DNA from: Flavivirga algicola
GTDB lineage: Bacteria > Bacteroidota > Bacteroidia > Flavobacteriales > Flavobacteriaceae
NCBI RefSeq assembly: GCF_012910715.1
Contig: NZ_JABBHF010000015.1
Coordinates: forward strand, 1 to 64,000
DNA length: 64,000 bases
Direction of reading: 5' to 3'
The notes under the pieces are model-generated. The model saw only the letters and a program-made list of their open reading frames with translations. It had not been told where the DNA came from and did no database searches. A program made the position numbers and the translations under genes. Positions 9,292-16,918 of this stretch are shown here, one piece after another; the first letter of the stretch is position 1, and every line of letters begins with the position of its first letter.

Positions 9292-9301
9292 TTTAGTGAA
9301 A

Positions 9302-9371
9302 CTCAATTTTGAGAAGCCTGCAAGGCGTACTCAAAATTGTAAGTTGAACTAATCCCGCTTTTGGGCGGGAT
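9302..9371. repeat. Two adjacent palindromes (REP-like)
   Basis: CAATTTTGAG at 9304-9313 pairs with CTCAAAATTG at 9330-9339, and a second hairpin ATCCCGC/GCGGGAT spans 9352-9371. The first is related to the palindrome at 429-475. They lie just behind element E1 and separate the MauE operon from the tandem repeat array. Confidence 0.55.
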
Positions 9372-9446
9372 CTCAGAGTTTAACTAATACTGAACTTGTT
9401 TCGGTATCTAATGTAGTGGAGTTAAAACGTGGTCGTTGATATCTTT

Positions 9447-10610
9447 ATGATGTCCGTTCATTTTTTTCTTGATAAAAAAACGAACCAAAAAAATCAAGTC
9501 AGTCAAAGGAAATTGCTGCGCACCATTCGCTTAAAAAGCTACATGCTTCAAGCTGCGCTTGGCAGTTTCGCTTTCCGCTCTTTATTTCTGAGGTCTGACA
9601 TAGTTCCTATTCAACATTATATAATTGTTTAGAGTATTTAGCCTCCAAGTTTATTTAGAATGAAGACTATTAATTAACTGTCATACCGAAACGTGGACGT
9701 TGAGCGTAGTCGAAACGAGGTATGGTCGTGATATCACAACATCATTTTATTTTTATGATGTCCGTTCATTTTTTTCTTGATAAAAAAACGAACCAAAAAA
9801 TCAAGTCAGCCAAGGGAAATTGCTGCGCACCATTCGCTTTAAAAGCTGCATGCTTCAAGCTGCGCTTGGCAGTTACGCTTTTCGCTCATTATTTCTGGGG
9901 TCTGACATAGTTCCTATTCAACATTATATAATTGTTTAGAGTATTTAGCCTCCAAGTTTATTTGGAATGAAGACTATTAATTAACTGTCATACCGAAACG
10001 TGGACGTTGAGCGTAGTCGAAACGGGGTATGGTCGTGATACCACAACATCATTTTATTTTTATGATATCTGTTCATTTTTTTCTTGATAGAAAAACGAAC
10101 CAAAAAAATCAAGTCGGCCAAAGGAAATTGCAGCGCACCATTCGCTTAAAAAGCTGCATGCTTCAAGCTGCGCTTGGCAGTTCCGCTTTTCGCTCATTAT
10201 TTCTGAGGTCTGACAGAGTTCCTATTCAGCATTATATAATTGTTTAGAATATTTAGTTTCCAAATTTATTTAGAATAAAGACTATTAATTAACTGTCATA
10301 CCGAAATGCGGTCGTTGAGCGAAGTCGAAATGTGGGTGTTGAGCGTAGTCGAAACACAGTATGGTCATGACATCTCATCTTCATTTTATTTTTATGATAT
10401 CCGTTCATTTTTTTCTTGATAAAAAAACGAACCAAAAAATCAAGTCAGCCAAAGGAAATTGCTGAGCACCATTCGCTCTAAAAGCTGCATGCTTCAAGCT
10501 GCGCTTGGCAGTTCCGCTTTCCGCTCTTTATTTCTGAGGTCTGACAAAGGTTCTATTCAGCATTGTATAATTGTTTTAGAATATTTAGTCTCCAAATTTG
10601 GTTAGTGCTG
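9447..10610. repeat. Four-copy tandem repeat, unit about 308 bp
   Basis: Copies begin at 9447, 9755, 10062 and 10394, each opening with ATGATRTCYGTTCATTTTTT. Steps are 308, 307 and 332 bp; the third step is longer because of an extra copy of a GTCGTTGAGCG-type segment near 10310-10340. Each unit holds a T-run/A-run hairpin with CTTGAT...ATCAAG arms, a GC-richer stretch with AAGCTGCATGCTTCAAGCTGCG, and except in the last copy a REP-like tail (CATACC...GGTATG arms around TTGAGCGTAGTCGAAA). Copies are roughly 90 percent alike by eye. Short open frames inside the units are translations of the repeat and are not called as genes. Similar T-run/A-run elements are, as I recall, dispersed in Flavobacteriaceae genomes. 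Confidence 0.9.
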
Positions 10611-11538
10611 GATTTATTGAAAAAATGAAAATTGTTGATTAGCTGTTATATTGAACAGAGTGAGATATCATAAACGATGCTTTTCTTTATAATTTATGCA
10701 AATAAACAGTGACACATTTAAACAAGTTTAAATAATTGAAATGTTTATTTGTTTGAAAATGAGTGTTTTGAATATTTTTGTAAAAATACACCCACCCGCT
10801 TTTGTGTTTTTGTTGTATTGATTTTAGATAGAACGCGTCTTTTCATTTTATTAAAGTAAAAACGATGTTCCAATTTAAATAGGTTCTATTTATTTCCCTT
10901 AGCGTTGCTAAAGTATCAAGTGAAAAAGATAAATTTAGAGACCTACACATAGGTAAGTAGGATTGTTTTGAATGATAAAAAGGCAGATTTCATGGCTATG
11001 ATGTCTGTATAAACCGTGACAACCAAATAAAGCCTCTCTCAAAAAATTAGCGGCTTGGCTAATTAGAAATAAAATGCTTAAAAGGAATGGGAATGAATAA
11101 TCTGTGTTTTGCCCATAAACAAGTTATAACAGTAAAAAAAATAACTAAAATACGTATGGAATAAAGAGCTTTTAAACGAAAAGTGTCCTGATGTTAAGCT
11201 TTGGTTTTATTAAAATTATAAGTCTTATGCATTTAACCACGGGGCACAGTCGGATGTTTCAAAAATACCTTATTATAAATTAGGACATATAATAAAGCAT
11301 GATTCGAATAAAGACTTTTAACGTCATTTATTGAATATCTAACCATCAATATTAGGACGAAAATCTCGTTTTGTCAATATACATAAGAAACTAAGAGATT
11401 TTTCTTTTTAGGGGGAGTAAAGTAATAAATCGTTTTGAATACGCTTCATGGCGGATTCTTAAAAACAATGTGTTGCAAAAAAAGGTAGGTGCATAGTTTT
11501 TGCATTTATGCAGGTAACTAGTTAGAGCCACTTCTAAA
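10611..11538. other. Long intergenic region upstream of susC copy 2
   Basis: No gene could be supported in about 930 bases. Only very short open frames occur. A stem of AAAATCTC (11360-11367) with GAGATTTT (11395-11402), followed by a T-rich stretch, could end transcription from the left. The length is unusual for this otherwise compact genome and fits decay of former genes between the repeat array and the second SusC gene. Confidence 0.5.
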
Positions 11539-14500
11539 ATGAATAAATTAAAAGACTTAATGAACCTGATGCTCCATAAATCTGAGGAAATTAAATTTGC
11601 GGGTGTATTTTGCTATATAAAAAAAGGACTAGAAAGGCTTATAATAGAATCCTTTATACGGTTGTTCTGTATGATACTATTCTGCTTTATATCCACGTAT
11701 ATTGTATCTCAAAATAAAACCTTCTTTATAAAAGAGATGCCAGAACTTAAAATTTCTGGTACGGTCAAAGATCAATCAGGGCTTCCCATCCCCCATGCAA
11801 CTGTCTTAATAAAGGACACGGGTAGCGGTAAACCCACTAATTTAGATGGTCAGTATACTATCAAGGTATCCGAGACTTCTCAGGTATTGGTCTTTTCGTC
11901 CATAGGTTTTGAAACACAAGAAATAATGGTTGGTAATCAAACGACTATTAATATTGTTCTTAAAGAAGGCGTTGACCAATTGGACGAAATAACCATTGAA
12001 GCTGGATATTATAAAACGTCTCAAAGGTTGGCTACTGGTAGCATTAGTAAGCTAGAGGCAAAAACCATAGAAAAACAGACCGTTAATAACCCTTTGGCTG
12101 CTATCCAAGGGCATCTGCCTGGTGTGAATATCACCCAAAATACGGGAGTTCCTGGTAGTGGGTATCAGATCCGAATTCGCGGACAAAACTTTATAGGCCC
12201 AGGTGGGCCTTTAGATGAGGTTAACGATCCGTTATATATAATAGATGGTGTGCCTTACAATTCTGGGTCGTTGGAATTGAGTTCTTTAACAGGGAATATT
12301 ATTCCTGGTGGCAAGGTGAGTCCGTTAAACACGATAAATCCAGCAGACATAAAAAGTATTGAAGTACTGAAGGATGCCGATGCCACTGCTATCTATGGGG
12401 CACGTGGCGCTAATGGTGTGATACTGATTACGACCAAGAAAGACAGGATTGGAAAAACACAGGTTAAACTCCATGTGAGCAGTACATTAAGCGAAGTGCC
12501 CCGTTTTGTAGATGTATTAAATGCAAAACAGTATCTAGAAATGCGTAAGGAAGCTATTGAAAATGAAGGTTTCACCCTTCAAACGATACCAGCTTCATCA
12601 CGATCGGCCTTTCCAGATTTATATGTATGGGATCAGGAACGCAATACAGATTGGCAAGAAGTACTTATTGGAGGGACTGCTTATAGGCAGCGTGCCCAAC
12701 TATCCTTTTCGGGAAGCGATGCCCAAACACAGTTTTTGTTAAGTGGTGGTTATGTAACAGAGACTACCGTGTTTATAGGAGATTCAAAATATGATAAAGC
12801 GTCCTTACTTGTTAATGTAAATCATCAATCGGAAGACCGTCGCTTTAAACTTCGTTTTTCTGGAAATTATGGATCGGATACTAATAATCTACCGCCTCAG
12901 GATTTTACAAAGAGTGCATTGATTTTACCGCCAAATGCTCCAGCACTTTACAATGCTACTGGTAATTTAAATTGGGAAAATTCTACTTGGAGAAATCCTT
13001 TGTCTATGTTGGAGCAGGATTATCAGGCAAGAACACATAACCTTATTGCGAATACGGTATGGTCTTACCATCCAATTCCATCGCTGGAGTTTAAAACCAG
13101 TTTGGGTTATACCGATTACCGCTTGCAGTCTTATGCAGCATTTCCACATACTAGTTTTGACCCTAATAGCGCTTCGGGGCAGGATAGCAGTCGGTCTAGT
13201 ATTAGTACAAATAGTAGTAAACGTGAGTCTTGGATTGTAGAGCCTCAAATTAATTGGAACTATCATTTGGGAAATATCAACTTAAAATTACTTCTGGGTA
13301 CTACTTTTCAACAAGAGAAAGATCAGCAGTTGGGGCTGTCTGCATCTAATTTTCCAAGCAATGCCTTATTGCAAAATCTAGCCGCAGCCAAAGATAAAAG
13401 GGTTATTCTTGATACGGATACCGAGTATAAATATCAGGCATTTTTTGGCAGGATTAATTTTAATTGGAAAGATAGACTTATCCTAAACATAACAGGGCGT
13501 CGAGATGGTTCCTCCAGATTTGGACCTGGTAAGCAATTCGGCAAATTTGGAGCTATTGGGACGGCATGGCTGTTTTCTGAGGAACGCTTCTTTGAGAATC
13601 ATGCGGTTTTGAGTTTTGGGAAATTGCGAGCCAGTTATGGTATAACAGGAAGTGACAAGCCGCCAGACTATGCTTTTTTAGATACTTATGAGGTTTCGGG
13701 TAATTACAACGGATCTGGCTTGGCACCTACCCGCTTGTTTAACCCTAATCGTGCCTGGGAAGAAAATAAAAAATTGGAAACAGCTTTAGAGTTAGGTTTT
13801 TTTAAGGACCGTGTCTTCCTGTCAGCGGTCTGGTATCGCAACCGTTCTTCCAATCAATTGCTTTCCGTTCCTTTGCCTGGTACTACAGGGTTTTCCAGTA
13901 TCAATGCAAATTTAGATGCCATCATAGAAAATAAAGGAGTTGAGATTGATCTACGTACGGTAAATATTCAAAACGATTCTTTTAAATGGCGTACAACCTT
14001 TAATATTTCGACAAATAGAAATAAACTGGTAGCATTCCCAGAACTAGAGAAATCTACCTTGGCCAGTGAGTATTTAGTAGAGAAGCCTTTGGGAATTTGG
14101 CAATTATATCATGTTCTGGGGGTTGATCCTGAAACGGGTGTGTGGCAGTTTGAAGATTATAATGATGATGGGGTTATAAATAAAGATGATCGTCAATGGC
14201 TTGAGGATCTAACACCAAAATATTTTGGGGGCATGGGGCATACCATAACCTATAAAAATATGCAATTGGATATGTTTTTTCAATTTGTAAAACAAAAAGG
14301 AAGAAGTTTTATTCAATCTGGTGTTTTAAACCTTGGAGGGATGGCTCAAAATATGCCTGTATCCATATGGGATCGCTGGCAGCAAGTAGGTGATGAAAAT
14401 TCGATCCAACGTTTTTTTCTGCCTATTAACAATACCGCTGCAATAGCATCAAATACGTATAGACATAGTAATGCATCTGTAACGGATGCTTCCTTTATTA

Positions 14501-14691
14501 GGTTACGAAATGCTTCACTAAGTTATACGATGCCTAAAGCCATAACAAAACATATGGACATAAATATCTATTTACAGGGGCAGAACTTATTTATTATTAC
14601 AAGATACGATGGCGCAGATCCAGAAGTACAGAGTGCATCCGTTTTACCACCATTACGACAATTTACTTTAGGCTTCAATGTCACATTTTGA
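11539..14691 (+). CDS. SusC/RagA-family TonB-linked outer membrane protein, no STN domain and no SusD partner (copy 2)
   Basis: A 1050-residue paralogue of the SusC protein at 869-4258, with long near-identical stretches. Order: hydrophobic export segment about residues 35-58, carboxypeptidase D-regulatory-like domain from about 72 to 145, TonB-box-like LDEITI, plug with SIEVLKDADATAIYGARGAN, and a barrel ending in LGFNVTF. The STN domain of copy 1 is absent, and no susD follows: 91 bases after the stop lies a palindrome and then the convergent DUF6520 gene. The exact start is uncertain, since ATG codons also occur a few residues into the frame. The barrel looks intact, so the protein is probably functional, perhaps using a SusD encoded elsewhere. 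Confidence 0.93.
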   Translation: MNKLKDLMNLMLHKSEEIKFAGVFCYIKKGLERLIIESFIRLFCMILFCFISTYIVSQNKTFFIKEMPELKISGTVKDQSGLPIPHATVLIKDTGSGKPTNLDGQYTIKVSETSQVLVFSSIGFETQEIMVGNQTTINIVLKEGVDQLDEITIEAGYYKTSQRLATGSISKLEAKTIEKQTVNNPLAAIQGHLPGVNITQNTGVPGSGYQIRIRGQNFIGPGGPLDEVNDPLYIIDGVPYNSGSLELSSLTGNIIPGGKVSPLNTINPADIKSIEVLKDADATAIYGARGANGVILITTKKDRIGKTQVKLHVSSTLSEVPRFVDVLNAKQYLEMRKEAIENEGFTLQTIPASSRSAFPDLYVWDQERNTDWQEVLIGGTAYRQRAQLSFSGSDAQTQFLLSGGYVTETTVFIGDSKYDKASLLVNVNHQSEDRRFKLRFSGNYGSDTNNLPPQDFTKSALILPPNAPALYNATGNLNWENSTWRNPLSMLEQDYQARTHNLIANTVWSYHPIPSLEFKTSLGYTDYRLQSYAAFPHTSFDPNSASGQDSSRSSISTNSSKRESWIVEPQINWNYHLGNINLKLLLGTTFQQEKDQQLGLSASNFPSNALLQNLAAAKDKRVILDTDTEYKYQAFFGRINFNWKDRLILNITGRRDGSSRFGPGKQFGKFGAIGTAWLFSEERFFENHAVLSFGKLRASYGITGSDKPPDYAFLDTYEVSGNYNGSGLAPTRLFNPNRAWEENKKLETALELGFFKDRVFLSAVWYRNRSSNQLLSVPLPGTTGFSSINANLDAIIENKGVEIDLRTVNIQNDSFKWRTTFNISTNRNKLVAFPELEKSTLASEYLVEKPLGIWQLYHVLGVDPETGVWQFEDYNDDGVINKDDRQWLEDLTPKYFGGMGHTITYKNMQLDMFFQFVKQKGRSFIQSGVLNLGGMAQNMPVSIWDRWQQVGDENSIQRFFLPINNTAAIASNTYRHSNASVTDASFIRLRNASLSYTMPKAITKHMDINIYLQGQNLFIITRYDGADPEVQSASVLPPLRQFTLGFNVTF

Positions 14692-14782
14692 CTTTGAATT
14701 ATTTTGGTTTTATAGATGCCGGGTAGTTATTTTGTCAATCAAAGCTTAATGAGAATAATCCTTTCAAACGGCTTAACTAAAG

Positions 14783-14837
14783 GAGCGTATTCGAAAGTTT
14801 CTTTATGTGTTGGAATGATGCGCTTTCGAATACGCTC
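14783..14837. terminator. Perfect 15-bp palindrome between convergent genes
   Basis: GAGCGTATTCGAAAG at 14783-14797 pairs perfectly with CTTTCGAATACGCTC at 14823-14837, around a 25-base loop. It lies between the convergent SusC copy 2 and DUF6520 copy 2, where a bidirectional terminator is expected. The long loop and lack of a T-tract also fit a REP-type palindrome. Confidence 0.5.
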
Positions 14838-14908
14838 AAGCAGATATACTTTCTTAACTTAAAGATATTGAAATAAAATAGACAGCTTATTTACGAATCT
14901 TTTCAAAA

Positions 14909-15208
14909 CTAATCCAAGCCTTCATACAGAAGCACGTTACATGGCGATATACTGTTAATTCTTTGATATACTTGATGAACATTAAACCCTACTATAATGG
15001 TACATACAGGATTGTATGAAGATGTACAATCACAGTTAATGGGTGATGCAACTGCGCAGCTAAGCTCATCGGGGTTTTGGTACCATCCAGAAGTAACTAC
15101 AATAGCATCGGCCATATTATTACCGTTAGGAGTAAAAGCTAATGAAGCAGTAACAGCTAGTGTCAATGCTAAAGCAGGTAAAACGATTTTAAAAATTTTT
15201 GTTTTCAT
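14909..15208 (-). CDS. DUF6520 family small secreted peptide (copy 2)
   Basis: A 99-residue paralogue of the peptide at 7245-7529. The signal peptide is nearly the same (KIVLPALALTLAVTASLAF), and the mature part keeps an NPVC motif but has five cysteines (LSCAV, NCDC, NPVC, PCNV) instead of two. Only the export signal and the NPVC region are conserved between the copies, so the mature peptide has diverged fast. Upstream it retains the 54-bp relic of the unrecognised 392-aa gene and, further out, direct-repeat element E2. No MauE-like gene remains in this copy of the locus. Confidence 0.7.
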   Translation of the reverse strand: MKTKIFKIVLPALALTLAVTASLAFTPNGNNMADAIVVTSGWYQNPDELSCAVASPINCDCTSSYNPVCTIIVGFNVHQVYQRINSISPCNVLLYEGLD

Positions 15209-15226
15209 AATAAGGTATTTTAAAAG

Positions 15227-15280
15227 TTAATGACCTACTCTCTTTTACAGGTTTTCGGTCTTAGCCCTGACTATAGTATT
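15227..15280 (-). pseudogene. 54-bp relic of the 3' end of the unrecognised 392-aa gene
   Basis: These 54 bases match 7548-7601 with three differences. In copy 1 the segment encodes the C-terminus (AVRAKTENL and stop) of the 392-aa protein plus the spacer to the DUF6520 gene. Here the same residues (IVRAKTENL and stop) are still legible, but the similarity ends abruptly beyond 15281 and no longer frame continues. This shows that the second locus once held the same gene order. A conserved leader element of DUF6520 genes is the alternative reading. Confidence 0.6.
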
Positions 15281-15493
15281 TTTTAGGTACTTGGTCTTTT
15301 GATTGTAGTAGTAGGTAGAAAGCATAAAAGAGTTTAGTATGTACCTTGGTTTTGTCTTGTTTTTATATAGTTGCTGTCTAAAAGTACCCTAAGCCTTAGG
15401 TTTTGCCTTCAAAAATAGGCGTAATAATATCTTTAAAAATTAATAATTAAATGGTAATTAATTGTGTGTCAGCAGTATATGTGCTAAGTTAGA

Positions 15494-15548
15494 ATTTATT
15501 AAGAATAAAAACTTACTCTAAAAGGATAATAATTTGCCTGAGAGGGAT
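15494..15548 (-). promoter_or_regulatory. Direct-repeat element E2 (degenerate)
   Basis: GGAT at 15524-15527 and 15545-15548 gives ATCC-N17-ATCC on the minus strand, as in the other elements. No TTTG lies at the expected place (15494-15497), so the promoter may be dead. It lies upstream of the gene relic and DUF6520 copy 2, the position equivalent to E1 in copy 1. Confidence 0.5.
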
Positions 15549-15551
15549 TAG

Positions 15552-15740
15552 TTAGATGTATTCAATTTTGAAGTGTTTTTTATATAAATAAAATGTAAGA
15601 GATAGATTGTTGATTGAACAGGTCGCCTGACTACCAGCAACCACCTCACCGAGGTCTTCTATAGATAATACATTGTGGCATTCTATTTTTGATATCTCAA
15701 TATATGCTCTTTTATTCTTTTTAAAGTGAAATAGTTTTGG
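15552..15740 (-). pseudogene. Start-less reading-frame fragment ending IEDLGEVVAGSQATC...
   Basis: The minus strand holds an open frame of about 60 codons that ends at TAA 15552-15554 and includes EISKIECHN, LSIEDLGEVVAG and SQATCSINN. No ATG, GTG or TTG in a sensible position precedes it, and upstream it runs into the terminator at 15761-15831, so it is most likely the 3' relic of a gene. The amphipathic IEDLGEVVAG stretch before a cysteine-containing tail recalls double-glycine-type leader peptides, but this is only a resemblance. Confidence 0.3.
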
Positions 15741-15760
15741 TTCTACTACAAAACAAAAAG

Positions 15761-15831
15761 AAAAAACCAGAGTTTACTCTATTTTTCTAAAAGGATTCTA
15801 AAAATATAAATAGATTTTACTCTGGTTTTTT
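15761..15831 (-). terminator. Terminator hairpin after the orphan 206-aa gene
   Basis: AAAAAACCAGAGT at 15761-15773 pairs perfectly with ACTCTGGTTTTTT at 15819-15831. Inner CTATTT/AAATAG arms extend the structure. On the minus strand the stem is followed by T-rich sequence. It starts 47 bases after the stop of the gene at 15878-16498. Confidence 0.65.
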
Positions 15832-15877
15832 GGGGTCTGTTTGATCCGTAACGTTGCATGCAAATGACTTCATCTCT

Positions 15878-16498
15878 CTATAAAGTAATAAGAGGCAGGT
15901 TATCTAATTTGGACAAAGACTCGCTCGATTTTATTTGTTTAATAAGTTCAGATCTATCAATACCAAAGGCACTGGACAAGTAATGAAGTTGTGTTTTGTC
16001 TCCATTGGTATCATTATGAGTTGTGAAAAAGCAATGCCAGTGTTCACCACAATCGATAATTCTAGCAACCGATTTGAAATCTTTTTTAGAAAATTCAGGG
16101 ATATATTGACTTAGTGTATACCCAAATTTATGATAAGCCGTAAAAATAAAAGAGGTTAGGGTTTCCAAAGGGAGCAAGCATCCGTCAAGTAATTTTTCTT
16201 GATCTTTTTTCTTATTGGTTTTTAAAAGCTTTATTAAATTATTGGGGATTTTTATTTTTTGAAAGTCACTTTTTAGTTTTAGCCAATGTATATGGGCGCT
16301 TTTAAATATTTCGCTGCTCGTAGTAGTAAGTTCCTTTTCTCCTGTAATTTCTTCTTTAGGAACACCATTTAAAATCATTTGTTTTACAATAATGTTACTA
16401 CCATATTGTTTGATAGGATTTTCCTTTTCAAATTCACTGTCATCAAATGTAATCAGTTGTTTGTTGGTTTTCTTATGTGTAAATATACGGTGTAACAT
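15878..16498 (-). CDS. Hypothetical protein (206 aa) under direct-repeat promoter E3
   Basis: Not recognised. The protein has no signal peptide or membrane helix and appears to be a soluble cytoplasmic protein rich in Lys, Ser and Thr. Notable stretches are MLHRIFTHKKTNKQL at the start, CGEHWHCFFTTHND near residue 155 (a His/Cys-rich patch that could bind metal) and SAFGIDRSELIKQIKS near the end. It is a single gene bounded by its own terminator (15761-15831) and promoter element E3. The predicted leader is about 25 nt, the same as for the MauE-like gene under E1. The sharing of the promoter type suggests co-regulation with that operon. Confidence 0.65.
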   Translation of the reverse strand: MLHRIFTHKKTNKQLITFDDSEFEKENPIKQYGSNIIVKQMILNGVPKEEITGEKELTTTSSEIFKSAHIHWLKLKSDFQKIKIPNNLIKLLKTNKKKDQEKLLDGCLLPLETLTSFIFTAYHKFGYTLSQYIPEFSKKDFKSVARIIDCGEHWHCFFTTHNDTNGDKTQLHYLSSAFGIDRSELIKQIKSSESLSKLDNLPLITL

Positions 16499-16529
16499 TG
16501 TTTTTATTTAGATTGAAGGCGACTATATA

Positions 16530-16584
16530 CAAAAATCGAAAATTAAACTTACTTTAAAAGGATAATAAATTGCCTGAGAAGGAT
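16530..16584 (-). promoter_or_regulatory. Direct-repeat promoter element E3
   Basis: On the minus strand ATCC-N17-ATCC-N26-TTTG: GGAT at 16581-16584 and 16560-16563, CAAA at 16530-16533. The -7-like octamer is GATTTTTG. Predicted transcription start near 16524, 26 bases before the start of the 206-aa gene. Confidence 0.65.
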
Positions 16585-16762
16585 TCGTTAACCTATGTTT
16601 GAGGTGTGGTAGGAAAACTTGATTTCATTCTTTTTCATTAGAATCTTAATTAATATTGTTAAAAACTAGGTAGCTTAACTTGAAAAGTAATTTATTAGGA
16701 CAATCACAAATTATAACTACCCAGCTTAGGGGGGATGATTATAAGTAAATTTAAATCGATAA

Positions 16763-16817
16763 CAAATGTAGATGAAGGAACTTAGTTGATAAGGAATAAA
16801 AATTGCCTGAGAGGGAT
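16763..16817 (-). promoter_or_regulatory. Direct-repeat promoter element E4
   Basis: The distal half-site is GGAT at 16814-16817; the proximal one is degenerate (GGAA at 16793-16796); CAAA lies at 16763-16766, with exactly the spacing of E1 and E3. The -7-like octamer on the minus strand is TACATTTG, a perfect TAnnTTTG. It lies 233 bp upstream of E3. The only frame between them is a 16-codon ORF on the minus strand (16588-16638), which is not convincing as a gene. Confidence 0.55.
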
Positions 16818-16918
16818 TAATATTTTTAAGAGCTGAAAAAATATGATTCGTTTGTCGTATAAATTTTGTTTGATTTTTTAACTTAAATAATCCAAAATTG
16901 TAGAAAGGGAGGCTATTC

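Noticed and set aside
9429-10247. Three similar open frames of 62-72 codons that begin MVV...HFFLDKKTNQK
   Set aside because: They are translations of the 308-bp tandem repeat, differ by frame at the ends, and have no independent start signals.
9300-11538. Insertion sequence as source of the tandem repeat region
   Set aside because: No transposase frame, terminal repeats with target duplication, or IS-like ORF was found.
16588-16638. A 16-codon minus-strand frame MKKNEIKFSYHTSNIG between E4 and E3
   Set aside because: It is short, has no known family, and could be chance; no evidence beyond its place after E4.
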